42,664 bases of DNA from Lachnospiraceae bacterium (GCA_022510605.1 JAFLTB010000016.1:1-42664), one strand, 5' to 3'; positions 7,941-16,725 are shown, counted from the first letter of the stretch. A program made the numbers and translations. The notes: generated from the letters alone by a model not told the origin.

Positions 7941-10928
7941 TTACTTAAGTTTTTTCACTTTCACCTTGACCTTGCTTCCCGTTATCTTCTTCGTAAAGAT
8001 CTTCTTATACTTCTTATACAGTTTCTTCGGCACCTTCACGGTTTTTACAGAAGTTCCCTTGAAGCACCCTTTGACCTTCTTTTTCGTCAGCCCCTCTGCC
8101 TTTACCGTGACGGCCTTCAGTTTTTTGTAGCCTTTGAAGGCAGATTTGGCAATTTTTGTCACCTTGAATTTTTGGCCCTTAATCTTCACCGCAGCCGGGA
8201 CGGTGGCTTTCCCCGCAGACTTCTTCACCTTAGTCTTTAAGTAGGTGACGGTGTTCTTGCCCGCGGCCTCATAAACCGCCTTCGATGCGCCGCTGCCTGC
8301 CGTGGCTTTCTCTCCAACACCGATACCCGTGGAGTTTGTGTCCTTATCTCCTGTACCGCCATCAGAGTTCCCTTTATCCGGATTATCCGTAGTATCCGGA
8401 TCGGTGGCCGACGGATCTTTTGTGCCCGGATTCCCGGTGGTGTCTGGATTATCCGGGCTTCCCGGCTGGTCGTCTGTTCCATCCTGTGGCAGTTTGGCAA
8501 TAGGTATGACCATGCTTATGCTGTCGCTTGCTTCCCCCTTTGCGATTGTCACGGTTCCGGTAATGCTTCCCTCTGCTTCCTTTGTGGCTTTCTCTATACT
8601 AAAACCATCTATCGTGACAGTCACATCTTCATAACCGGCCTCTTTCAGTGCCGCATTGATTGTGCTTTGAATATGATCCTTTGTGATATCGTTGGTGCCC
8701 ATTATCGTCTTCAATATGTTCTCTACCACCTCTTTGGCCGCTGCCACACACAGATCATCATTCTTGATTACCTTGTCAATCGCCACATCCGCACTTATCT
8801 CTCCTTTACTGACAGTCACGGTTCCGGTGATTTTTCCTTCCCTGTCCGCAGTGGCGGTTATTTTATCAAAATCATTCTGCATAGTAATAGTTATATCTTT
8901 ACAACCGGCTTTTTCCAGCGCCGCCCGGATCGTTTCTTCGATATCCTCTTTACTGGTGTCGTTGGTAACCGGCATCGCATCCAGTACCGCCTCTGCCACA
9001 TATTGGGCTGCTTCCACATGTTCCTCATTCGTACCTACGATGAAAACCTTCACCACAAATGTGGTTGACTTAATGCCGTCGTTATCCGCCGCACTTCGCA
9101 CCAGGGGCATAAGACCTTTCATTTCCGTTTCTGTCGCTCTTATGGTAAGCGTATATATACCCCGGGCAGCCGTATCCGGAATGATAAGGGTACTGTTGAC
9201 TCTTTCGGCATTCAGCAAATCATTTCCACTTAGGATCTCATATGTAAAATTGTCCGTAACATCTATTTCTGTATCACCTGCATACTGCATGCACTGATCC
9301 AGATCATACTCCTTTTTGTTTCCATGAATTACGACGATAGGAGTCTCTTTACCGGTGAACCTTGCCTTTGAAAAGGCGTACAGATCCGTATCTTCCGTTA
9401 TCTTTGTACCGTCCTGGAAGATTTCCCCTGTACCATCCCCGGACTCCATCCACACAATCCCGTATTCATCGGGACTCATGCCCTCCGGAAGTTCCGGATC
9501 TTCCGGCAGTTTCACTGCGCTGCCCCAATTCATATATTTTACAAGATACGCCGTATCTCCTTCACCCTCATCTGACGTGGTATGAAATGCCACCTTCAAT
9601 ACCCGCTTCGCTTTTCTTGTTTCCTCATCCTCCTCTTCCGTGAAGTACATCAAATCAGGATAGGGCTCCTTCAGGGCACCCCCCAGCTGTTGTCCCCATA
9701 CCAGTTCGTCCTGATTATCCTGGCCGTTCTGCAAAAGCCATGCCACCTCGCCGGAAGCAAATTCATCCATACTTTTTGCTACCGCCTGACCAGCCACGTC
9801 ATTGCCGGTGCTTTTATTCTCCACGCCGATACCACCATCTCCTGCACCACTGGCATCACCGGGATAATAGCAGTTGCTTATCTTGTCGTCGGTACTCTTC
9901 CCTGCAATTTTACCGACGTAGCTCGTACCCGTAACAGCACCTGTGTTATAGCAGTTTTCCACTGAACTTCCGCTATACCCCACGATTCCGCCGGCTTCTT
10001 CGTCTCCCGTAACAGTTCCTGTGTTATAGCAGTTTTCCACTGAACTTCCGCTATACCCCATAATTCCGCCGGTGTCTTCGTCTCCCGTAACAGTTCCTGT
10101 GTTATAGTTATTTCTCAGCGAAGCATGACCCCACCCTGCAATTCCACCGACCCGGTGGCTGCCTGTAACAGCGCCCTCGTTATGGCAGCCTTCCATAGTT
10201 CCAGCAACATACCCTGTAATTCCTCCGACATACCCGTCTCCTGTGACAGAGCCCCCATTATGACAGTTTTCTATAAGGAATTTTACAGGGTCTTCGGCAT
10301 ATCCGATAATTCCGCCGACGTATTTAGTGCCCGTAACCGTAACGTTGCTATAGCAGTTTTTTATCGTGCAGCTCTCATGTTGATCCAAAATACACCCTGC
10401 AATTCCGCCGACATACGTGCCGCCCGTAACAGTGCCTTCCACTGTGAGATTTTGGATACCCGTATTGCCGCCGGACGCTTCCAGAGTATCAGCAAGATAT
10501 CCAAACAAGCCCTGATAATCTTCCTCCGAATTGATATACAACCCGGTTATTTTAAATCCGCCGCCGTCAAAGTTCCCGGCAAACCGGTGTACCGTTGAAC
10601 TCTTGCCGTTTCCAATCGGCGTCCATGACACTTCTTTTCCCTCAATATCCGGACCACATATGCCGGACAAATCGATATCTGTCGTCATCTCGAAATATGT
10701 ACCCAGATAATCCATCCACGAGAAGCTGTTAATCTCATCGGCGAGTTCCAGAAGATCCTCCGGTGACGAAATCCGATAGGGGTCTGCTTTGAGACCGCTA
10801 CCGCCACTAAATTTTGTGTCTTCTGCCGTTGAAGACACTTCTGCCGCAGCTGCCGTCACCACCCCCTGTGACAGCACGGATAACCCCAGGCAAAAAATCA
10901 GTAATATGGATAGTATCCTCCGTTTCAT
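7941..10928 (-). CDS. Secreted GLUG-repeat surface protein with LRR/BspA-like C-terminus
   Basis: This encodes about 995 residues from ATG 10928; a TTG two codons upstream is the only longer start. A signal peptide ends near TAAAAE. A beta-helix of GLUG motifs (YVGGIAG, VGGIIGY, GGIMGYS) spans residues about 40-400 and includes nearly perfect 26-residue repeats. Further beta-rich segments are followed by two units of the same repeat family found in the downstream paralogue (residues about 625-800), a Pro/Asp/Thr/Gly linker and a lysine-rich C-terminal domain (KVTKIAKSAFKGYKKL) of BspA/LRR_5 type. No sortase signal or C-terminal membrane anchor is present; the very basic end may bind wall polymers, which is an inference. 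It is first in the three-gene operon, directly after the promoter at 11026-11054. Confidence 0.85.
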   Translation of the reverse strand: MKRRILSILLIFCLGLSVLSQGVVTAAAAEVSSTAEDTKFSGGSGLKADPYRISSPEDLLELADEINSFSWMDYLGTYFEMTTDIDLSGICGPDIEGKEVSWTPIGNGKSSTVHRFAGNFDGGGFKITGLYINSEEDYQGLFGYLADTLEASGGNTGIQNLTVEGTVTGGTYVGGIAGCILDQHESCTIKNCYSNVTVTGTKYVGGIIGYAEDPVKFLIENCHNGGSVTGDGYVGGITGYVAGTMEGCHNEGAVTGSHRVGGIAGWGHASLRNNYNTGTVTGDEDTGGIMGYSGSSVENCYNTGTVTGDEEAGGIVGYSGSSVENCYNTGAVTGTSYVGKIAGKSTDDKISNCYYPGDASGAGDGGIGVENKSTGNDVAGQAVAKSMDEFASGEVAWLLQNGQDNQDELVWGQQLGGALKEPYPDLMYFTEEEDEETRKAKRVLKVAFHTTSDEGEGDTAYLVKYMNWGSAVKLPEDPELPEGMSPDEYGIVWMESGDGTGEIFQDGTKITEDTDLYAFSKARFTGKETPIVVIHGNKKEYDLDQCMQYAGDTEIDVTDNFTYEILSGNDLLNAERVNSTLIIPDTAARGIYTLTIRATETEMKGLMPLVRSAADNDGIKSTTFVVKVFIVGTNEEHVEAAQYVAEAVLDAMPVTNDTSKEDIEETIRAALEKAGCKDITITMQNDFDKITATADREGKITGTVTVSKGEISADVAIDKVIKNDDLCVAAAKEVVENILKTIMGTNDITKDHIQSTINAALKEAGYEDVTVTIDGFSIEKATKEAEGSITGTVTIAKGEASDSISMVIPIAKLPQDGTDDQPGSPDNPDTTGNPGTKDPSATDPDTTDNPDKGNSDGGTGDKDTNSTGIGVGEKATAGSGASKAVYEAAGKNTVTYLKTKVKKSAGKATVPAAVKIKGQKFKVTKIAKSAFKGYKKLKAVTVKAEGLTKKKVKGCFKGTSVKTVKVPKKLYKKYKKIFTKKITGSKVKVKVKKLK
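9931..10110 (-). repeat. 78-bp nearly perfect tandem repeat within GLUG region
   Basis: Copies begin at 9931, 10009 and 10087 (the last partial). The first two match at 72 of 78 positions by eye. Each codes 26 residues containing GYSGSSVENCYNTG. The high DNA identity points to recent duplication. Confidence 0.9.
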
Positions 10929-10964
10929 AATCAATTTTCTCCTTTCACAGTGTTTTCATATTTT

Positions 10965-10989
10965 TTACATGTGAAACCTTACATGTGAA
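10965..10989 (-). promoter_or_regulatory. Direct repeat TTCACATGTAA in the 5' leader of the surface operon
   Basis: The 11-mer TTCACATGTAA (minus strand) occurs at 10965-10975 and 10979-10989, 14 bp apart, with a palindromic ACATGT core. A partial third copy (TGCACATTTGA) lies just upstream. It sits between the predicted transcription start and the ribosome site, so it could be an operator or an RNA feature. Confidence 0.4.
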
Positions 10990-11025
10990 TCAAATGTGCA
11001 TTTGCCTCAAAATTTTATTCATATT

Positions 11026-11054
11026 ATTATAGCATAAAACAAAAAAAATGGAAG
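11026..11054 (-). promoter_or_regulatory. Promoter of the surface-protein operon (good -10, weak -35)
   Basis: TATAAT lies at 11026-11031 on the minus strand. The hexamer 17 bp upstream (11049-11054) is CTTCCA, a poor match to TTGACA. A tract of eight T on this strand fills part of the spacer. The weak -35 next to a direct repeat suggests activator-dependent start. Confidence 0.55.
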
Positions 11055-11055
11055 G

Positions 11056-11087
11056 CTCATCACTTATTTGGTAGCCCTCATCACTTA
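11056..11087 (-). promoter_or_regulatory. Candidate activator site: two 11-bp direct repeats 21 bp apart
   Basis: TAAGTGATGAG (minus strand) occurs exactly at 11056-11066 and 11077-11087. The 21-bp period equals two helical turns, and the proximal copy abuts the weak -35. This geometry is known for LytTR-type activators such as AgrA, but the repeat sequence itself does not clearly match their consensus. Confidence 0.5.
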
Positions 11088-11123
11088 ATTTACACTTTTT
11101 TTAAAAATTTGTGCTTGACAAGC

Positions 11124-11600
11124 TTATTTCCCAATCCATATTTCCAGAATAATTGGCAAAAAAAGTGCGGCTCCCAGCGCCAGAACGCTGAGAAGGGTTT
11201 CAAAGAAAGAGAGCACGGCCCGTTTGGCACTGCCTTCTATTTTCAAAATCATAGCCTGAAAAATCCATGCGGCAATCCCACAGATTACCCAGACACTATA
11301 CAGCGTCACGCCCTCTATTATATCTGCGGCCGTGATGGTAAGCCCTATCTCCATTGCCACAATATTAATGACAAGGAATAATAAAAGATGAATGTTATAG
11401 TCTGTTAATTTGGAAAACAGGGTATTGACAAAGCACATCAGTCCAGCGCTCATCAATATGAAAGGAATCTGCTCCAATGTTCTGTCTGACAGTATCTGTC
11501 CAATGATGCCTGCTAACAGTAAAAGCCCTCCGATTATCATCTTTTTCCCGTTCCCAATCCATTGAAAAAGGGATTCTCTTTTTTCTTCTATTGGTTCCAT
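11124..11600 (-). CDS. Small polytopic membrane protein of unknown function
   Basis: This encodes 158 residues from ATG 11600, which follows GGAGG by five bases; the ATG at 11612 overlaps that ribosome site and is rejected. After a short charged N-terminus (MEPIEEKRES) there are four or five hydrophobic helices: GGLLLLAGIIGQIL, PFILMSAGLMCFV, IHLLLFLVINIVAM, LYSVWVICGIAAWI and LLSVLALGAALFLPII. No recognisable family signature is seen. It lies 36 bp after radA on the same strand and may be the last gene of that unit. Confidence 0.7.
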   Translation of the reverse strand: MEPIEEKRESLFQWIGNGKKMIIGGLLLLAGIIGQILSDRTLEQIPFILMSAGLMCFVNTLFSKLTDYNIHLLLFLVINIVAMEIGLTITAADIIEGVTLYSVWVICGIAAWIFQAMILKIEGSAKRAVLSFFETLLSVLALGAALFLPIILEIWIGK

Positions 11601-11636
11601 TATAACCTCCATTCTCTCTTTTGCTTCAAAACGTTA

Positions 11637-13016
11637 TTATATATAGTCCAGCAATTCCCGGATGTGCTTTATGCCAAGCAGCCGCACACCGCTGACGTCC
11701 AGATTGCCCGCCTTTAAGATGGACTGCCGGTTGCTCTCCGGCAAAATGCAGGTGGTATATCCGGTCTTGACTGCCTCAGCCACCCGCCGCTCTGCCTGGG
11801 ATACCGCCCGTACCTCGCCCACAAGGCCCACCTCGCCGAATAAAATCGTTTCATTTCCCATGCTCCGTCCGTGATGGCTGGACAAAAGGGCTGCCACCAG
11901 AGCCAAATCCAGCGCCGGCTCCGTAATCCGCATACCGCCGGCCACATTTACATAGGCGTCACAGTCTGCCATACGGACGCCCAGCCGTTTTTCCAGCACC
12001 GCCATCAACAGATTGACGCGGTTGTAGTCGGTTCCTACGGCCGTCCGTCTGGGCATCGGAAAACTGGTCTGGCACACCAGGGCCTGTACTTCGATTAAAA
12101 AGGGACGTGTCCCCTCCATGGTACAGACCACCACAGAACCTGCCTCATTTTCCAGCCGGCCCTGCATCATGTACTCGGAAGGATTGGGTACTTCTATCAG
12201 TCCCTGGTTTCTCATTTCAAAGACACCCACCTCATTGGTGGAGCCAAAACGATTTTTCACCCCCCGCAGCATACGGTACATCGCTGTTTTATCTCCTTCA
12301 AAATACAGTACCGTATCTACCATGTGTTCTAACATCCGGGGCCCCGCCACGTTCCCTTCCTTGGTTACATGGCCCACAATGAATATGGTAATATTTTTGC
12401 TTTTTGCCAAATGCAACAGGGTGCCGGTAATCTCCCGCACCTGGCTGACACTGCCCGGCGCCGCATCCACCGTCTCCTCGAACATGGTCTGAATGGAATC
12501 CACAATCACAACCTTTGGCTCTATTTCCTCCACCGCCTGTATCACAGTGCCCATACAGGTCTCCGAATAGAGAAACAGTTCATCCGAAAAGGTTCCAATC
12601 CTCTCTGCCCGGAGCTTTATCTGTCTGGCCGATTCCTCGCCGGACACATATAATACCCGCATGGCCTTCTGGGACAGCAGACGGCACATCTGTAACAGCA
12701 GCGTGGATTTTCCAATCCCCGGGTCGCCCCCCACCAGTATCAGGGAGCCCGGTACAATTCCGCCTCCTAACACCCGGTCCAGTTCCGGCATTCCTGTCTC
12801 CCGGCGGCACTCCTCCTGGGTCTCAATCTCATTGATTTTGGCCGGTCTGGTATTCATGGACACCTGCCTTGCCGCCACCGCACCTCCTTTGGTCTTTCTG
12901 GCGGCAGGGGCCTCTACCATGGTATTCCAGGCCCGGCAGCCGGGACACTGTCCCAGCCATTTTGAGGACTCATGCCCGCATTCCTTGCAAAAAAACAGCG
13001 TTTTTTCCTTTGCCAT
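11637..13016 (-). CDS. radA: DNA repair protein RadA (Sms)
   Basis: RadA is a RecA-like ATPase that drives branch migration of recombination intermediates. The start chosen is ATG 13016 (MAKEKT), which gives 459 residues, the normal family length, with an AAGGGA ribosome site; a longer frame upstream has no support. A four-cysteine zinc finger lies at the N-terminus (CKECGH...CPGC). Walker A is GGDPGIGKST, and the RadA-specific KNRFG motif is in VKNRFGSTNEVG. The C-terminal third is the Lon-protease-like domain (NVAGGMRITEPALDLA). It follows clpC, with one small gene between, an order common in Firmicutes. Confidence 0.97.
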   Translation of the reverse strand: MAKEKTLFFCKECGHESSKWLGQCPGCRAWNTMVEAPAARKTKGGAVAARQVSMNTRPAKINEIETQEECRRETGMPELDRVLGGGIVPGSLILVGGDPGIGKSTLLLQMCRLLSQKAMRVLYVSGEESARQIKLRAERIGTFSDELFLYSETCMGTVIQAVEEIEPKVVIVDSIQTMFEETVDAAPGSVSQVREITGTLLHLAKSKNITIFIVGHVTKEGNVAGPRMLEHMVDTVLYFEGDKTAMYRMLRGVKNRFGSTNEVGVFEMRNQGLIEVPNPSEYMMQGRLENEAGSVVVCTMEGTRPFLIEVQALVCQTSFPMPRRTAVGTDYNRVNLLMAVLEKRLGVRMADCDAYVNVAGGMRITEPALDLALVAALLSSHHGRSMGNETILFGEVGLVGEVRAVSQAERRVAEAVKTGYTTCILPESNRQSILKAGNLDVSGVRLLGIKHIRELLDYI

Positions 13017-13057
13017 ATGTATTCCCTTTCCTGTGGCAGTTTTTCCAGATAGCAGAA

Positions 13058-13083
13058 GCACCGGCCTTCCCTTCAGCCGGTGC
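13058..13083 (-). terminator. Hairpin between radA and the upstream small gene
   Basis: Arms GCACCGGC and GCCGGTGC (8 bp) enclose a 10-nt loop. The following bases on the minus strand are only moderately T-rich. It overlaps the region just upstream of radA, so it may be a weak terminator or processing site. Confidence 0.35.
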
Positions 13084-13147
13084 CCAGCTCTATTTCATTT
13101 TCATGCTTAGTCTGACAGCGCCAATTTGAACTCTGTTTCGTCCTGGG

Positions 13148-13561
13148 CTAGCATTTCACAATCTTTACACTGATCTTGCTTCCCTCGTTCAACTCAAGGC
13201 TTGCGTTCAACTTGCCACCCACATTGGTAGGAATCCGTCCGGCAGAGACGCCGTCTACCACCAGTTTATATTCCTTCGATGGCTCCATCTCCAGCGTAAA
13301 ACTGATATCTCCTGCGGCTTCCACATCGAACTCGACTACTTCGCTGTTTCCCTTGAAATTCGTCACCGTTGAACCGGGTACCGATTCATAGACCAGCGCT
13401 CCGTTTCTCTCCAATTTTGTGATTTCCCGAAAGGTCTTGATTTTATAGGTTGCCCCTTCAAACTTAAAATCGCCTTTCTTTGTCTTCGTATCCAAAAGAT
13501 AATTACCAAAACTCAAAGTTCCCTTTTCTTCCTTGCGAATCAGCTCTTCCACAACGCCCAT
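13148..13561 (-). CDS. Conserved small protein often labelled 'endosialidase'
   Basis: This encodes 137 residues from ATG 13561, preceded by GGAGGA at 9 bases; the frame upstream of it is unlikely to be coding. The protein is beta-rich and soluble, with no signal peptide or membrane helix: MGVVEELIRKEEKG, LERNGALVYESVPGS, EPSKEYKLVVDGV, GGKLNASLEL. From memory, relatives in Lachnospiraceae carry the automatic name endosialidase, but I see no catalytic signature and would not infer that activity. It sits between clpC and radA on the same strand. The true role is unknown. Confidence 0.75.
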   Translation of the reverse strand: MGVVEELIRKEEKGTLSFGNYLLDTKTKKGDFKFEGATYKIKTFREITKLERNGALVYESVPGSTVTNFKGNSEVVEFDVEAAGDISFTLEMEPSKEYKLVVDGVSAGRIPTNVGGKLNASLELNEGSKISVKIVKC

Positions 13562-13714
13562 TTTTATACGTCCTCCTTCGTTTTTCTTGTGCCGGACACC
13601 CACTGCCGTCCGGTATACCGCATATTTCCGCAAATACAATCCATTGTCATTTCCACCGATGCGGATTGTATCTCCTGCTGATATATTCAGTATACAATAA
13701 TATGGCCGCTTTTT

Positions 13715-16192
13715 CTATCCTTTTTTTGTGAATTTTTGAACAAAAACAGTCTCCTTATCATTTTCCTTTTTCATGCTCACTTCCACACTGTCACCCATGG
13801 CTATTTCGCCGGATAATACCGCTTCTGCCAGCACATCCTCCACCTGGCTCTGCAGAGCCCGGCGGATGGGCCTTGCTCCATAATCTCTATCAAAGCCCTT
13901 CTTTGCCACATAGTCAATAACCTCTTTCTCAATCTCCAGTTCGATATCCATCTGCTCCTTGACCCGTTTTACAAAATTTTTCGCCATAATACCGGCAATA
14001 TCCCGGATGTTTTCCTGATTCAGGGCATGGAATACAATTCTTTCGTCCACCCGGTTGATAAATTCCGGCTTGAAGATATGTTTTACCTCCTCCATAACGC
14101 CTTCCTTCATCTTTTTATGGGCTTCTTCCTCACTGGTCTTTTGTCCAAAGCCAAGAGTTTTCGGAGAAATAATGCGGTTGGCCCCGGCGTTGGAGGTCAT
14201 AATGATAATGGTATTTTTGAAATCCACCCTGCGCCCCTGGGCGTCCGTAATGTGTCCATCCTCTAATACCTGCAAAAGCATGTTGAATACATCGGGATGC
14301 GCCTTTTCAATCTCATCAAAGAGCAGAACCGAATAGGGTTTCTGGCGAACCTTCTCACTCAGCTGGCCTCCCTCCTCATAGCCCACATAGCCCGGCGGGG
14401 AACCAATCATTTTGGAAACGCTTTGTTTCTCCATGTACTCGGACATATCCACCCGAATCATATCCTTTTCTGAGCCAAATACCGCTTCTGCCAGGGCTTT
14501 GCTCAATTCGGTTTTCCCCACGCCGGTAGGCCCCAGGAATAAGAAGGAACCAATGGGCCGCTTCGGGTCCTTCAGCCCCACGCGCCCACGACGGATGGCA
14601 CGGGCCACCGCCTGCACAGCCTCTTCCTGTCCCACCACTCTCTCGTGGAGAATCACATCCAGTTTTTTCAGACGCTCCGCCTCTGCCTCTGCCAGCCGCT
14701 GTACGGGGATATGCGTCCACTTCGCCACAATCTCAGCAACGTGGCTCTCCTGAATGGTACGGTCGGATTTTTTCCCTTTTTTAGATTTTTTCTTCTTTTC
14801 TTTCTCTATCTTTTCCTCATTTTCCCGCTCCTGCTCCCGAATGTCCATGACCAAATCCATATCTCCGGCAATCAGGGCTTTCTCTCTGGCATCGTAGAGC
14901 TCCTGGGCTTTGTTTTCCAGTTTTTTTATGGTTTCTCCTTTGACAAACACACGCTGCAAGCGAAATCTGGCCGCCGCCTCATCAATTAAATCAATGGCTT
15001 TGTCCGGCAGAAACCGGTCGTTAATATAGCGGACAGACAAGCGTACTGCCGCCTCAATGGCTTCATTGCTGATGATTACCTGATGGTAGTCCTCATAACG
15101 GCTCCGAAGCCCCTTTAGCATACTGACGGTCTGCGCCTCGGTAGGCTCCTCAATGACCACCGGCTGGAACCGGCGTTCCAGGGCCGCATCCTTCTCCACA
15201 TGCTTGCGGTATTCCTCCCGTGTGGTGGCGCCGATTACCTGAATTTCTCCCCGGGCCAGCGCCGGTTTCAAAATATTGGAAGCGTCAATGGCTCCTTCCG
15301 CTCCTCCGGCCCCGATTACCGTGTGTAATTCGTCAATGAATAAAAGAATATTACCCATGGTCTTGGTCTCGCGGATTGCCTTCTTGATTCGCTCCTCAAA
15401 TTCTCCACGGTACTTTGAGCCCGCTACCATGCCGGACAAGTCTAACGTGAGCACCCGCATCCCTGCTATGGAATCCGGCACCTCCCCTTCTTCAATCCGG
15501 GCAGCCAGTCCTTCGGCAATGGCTGTTTTTCCCACACCCGGCTCACCAATCAGACAGGGGTTGTTTTTTGTCCTTCTGCTGAGAATTTCAATGACACTGC
15601 TGATTTCATCCTCTCGATTCAGCACCGGGTCGATTTTCCCCTCTCTGGCATACTGATTCAAATCTCTGGCATACTGCTCCAGCACCGGCGTGGCAGAACC
15701 GTTCCGGCGGTTTTTGGCGCGGCTGGCAATCAGGTCATTTTTCGCCAGTGCCAAATCACCTCCCGCTGTGGTAACAATATCCATATACAGCTTCTGGATA
15801 TTCGCATCTGCTGCCAGTAAAATGCGGTAAGCGGTACAGCTGGTATCCTTCAGTATCGCCATCAAAATGTGCTCTGTTCCCACCCGCTCGCAATCTCCCT
15901 TGGCGGCTTCCTCTTCACTTTGAAACAGAACTTCCTCCAATTTGGGTGACATCTCACACTCAGCCCGGTCTGCCAGCACTGTGTCACCATTGCCACAGTA
16001 ATTTTCAATTTCAAACCGGATGCTGTCTTTATCCAGTTTATTTTCCTTCAATACACGGGAAGCAACCCCCTGCACGGCAGTCAACCCGTAGAGGAGATGT
16101 TCTGTCCCTACCACCGAATGGCCCATCTTTACGGCAAATTTCCCTGCCTTATTCAATGCCCGCTCTGCTTCTGCTGTTAATTTTCTTCTCAT
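13715..16192 (-). CDS. clpC: ATP-dependent Clp protease ATPase subunit ClpC
   Basis: This Hsp100 unfoldase feeds substrates to ClpP. It has 825 residues. A double Clp-N domain spans residues 1-150. The first AAA+ module has Walker A GEPGVGKT and LLFIDELH. The middle region holds a UVR/M-like coiled segment (KLENKAQELYDARE) followed by a lysine-rich insert (KEKKKKSKKGKK). The second AAA+ module has GPTGVGKTE and LLFDEIEKAHP. The LGFG loop expected to dock ClpP is present after ISPKT. The ribosome site ahead of ATG 16192 is poor, but the N-terminal sequence fits the family. No ctsR, mcsA or mcsB precedes it; a GntR regulator does, 97 bp upstream. Confidence 0.97.
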   Translation of the reverse strand: MRRKLTAEAERALNKAGKFAVKMGHSVVGTEHLLYGLTAVQGVASRVLKENKLDKDSIRFEIENYCGNGDTVLADRAECEMSPKLEEVLFQSEEEAAKGDCERVGTEHILMAILKDTSCTAYRILLAADANIQKLYMDIVTTAGGDLALAKNDLIASRAKNRRNGSATPVLEQYARDLNQYAREGKIDPVLNREDEISSVIEILSRRTKNNPCLIGEPGVGKTAIAEGLAARIEEGEVPDSIAGMRVLTLDLSGMVAGSKYRGEFEERIKKAIRETKTMGNILLFIDELHTVIGAGGAEGAIDASNILKPALARGEIQVIGATTREEYRKHVEKDAALERRFQPVVIEEPTEAQTVSMLKGLRSRYEDYHQVIISNEAIEAAVRLSVRYINDRFLPDKAIDLIDEAAARFRLQRVFVKGETIKKLENKAQELYDAREKALIAGDMDLVMDIREQERENEEKIEKEKKKKSKKGKKSDRTIQESHVAEIVAKWTHIPVQRLAEAEAERLKKLDVILHERVVGQEEAVQAVARAIRRGRVGLKDPKRPIGSFLFLGPTGVGKTELSKALAEAVFGSEKDMIRVDMSEYMEKQSVSKMIGSPPGYVGYEEGGQLSEKVRQKPYSVLLFDEIEKAHPDVFNMLLQVLEDGHITDAQGRRVDFKNTIIIMTSNAGANRIISPKTLGFGQKTSEEEAHKKMKEGVMEEVKHIFKPEFINRVDERIVFHALNQENIRDIAGIMAKNFVKRVKEQMDIELEIEKEVIDYVAKKGFDRDYGARPIRRALQSQVEDVLAEAVLSGEIAMGDSVEVSMKKENDKETVFVQKFTKKG

Positions 16193-16289
16193 ACTGTCTG
16201 AAAGACCAGTCCCGCTGGCCCATACCTTTCCTATATTTTCATTCTTTGTCTGCCACCGTTCCTTTCAGTAGAAACCGGCGGCAAAGGAA

Positions 16290-16670
16290 TTAACTGCGAT
16301 AACTGTCGTACCGATCGTAAATCTGGTCCACCAGTTGATGTACATCCTCTCTGGCAACGTTTTTACAAATCGCCTGTGCCAGCACCATATCCAAGGTCTC
16401 CCCCAACTGCATGGTAGCTTTTACCTGGTCCATATCCACGGCTACCACAGCACCCCGCCGGCGGTCCAGCCGAAGATACCCCTCCTGGCGTAAAACGGCA
16501 TAGGCCTTGTTCACTGTGTGCATGTTAATTCCAATCCGTTCTGCCAAATCACGAACCGAAGGCAGGTTTTCTCCCTCCCGCAGTTCTGCTCTTACAATAG
16601 CCAGAATAATCTGGTTGCGCAATTGCAGATACAGCGCCTCCTCACTGTTAAAATCAATGGAAATATACAT
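16290..16670 (-). CDS. GntR-family regulator, YtrA type
   Basis: This encodes 126 residues from ATG 16670, with GGAGGCGGAG just upstream; an upstream ATG in frame lacks a ribosome site. The N-terminal winged helix is typical: ALYLQLRNQIILAIV, LPSVRDLAERIGINMHTV, LRQEGYLRLDRRRGAVV. Only a short helical C-terminal segment follows, as in the YtrA subfamily. Those usually control a neighbouring ABC transporter, but here the next gene is clpC. Control of clpC is inferred from position only. Confidence 0.9.
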   Translation of the reverse strand: MYISIDFNSEEALYLQLRNQIILAIVRAELREGENLPSVRDLAERIGINMHTVNKAYAVLRQEGYLRLDRRRGAVVAVDMDQVKATMQLGETLDMVLAQAICKNVAREDVHQLVDQIYDRYDSYRS

Positions 16671-16700
16671 TGCTCCGCCTCCCCCGGCTTTATCCTGCAT

Positions 16701-16725
16701 AAAAACGGCGGCCAAACGACCGCCG
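16701..16725 (-). terminator. Strong intrinsic terminator after the addB operon, in the gntR leader
   Basis: On the minus strand CGGCGGTC-GTTT-GGCCGCCG forms an 8-bp GC-rich stem (one G-T) followed by TTTTT. It lies 39 bp past the stop of the cohesin-like gene and only 31 bp before the gntR start, so it also lies within or at the very start of any gntR transcript. Confidence 0.85.
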
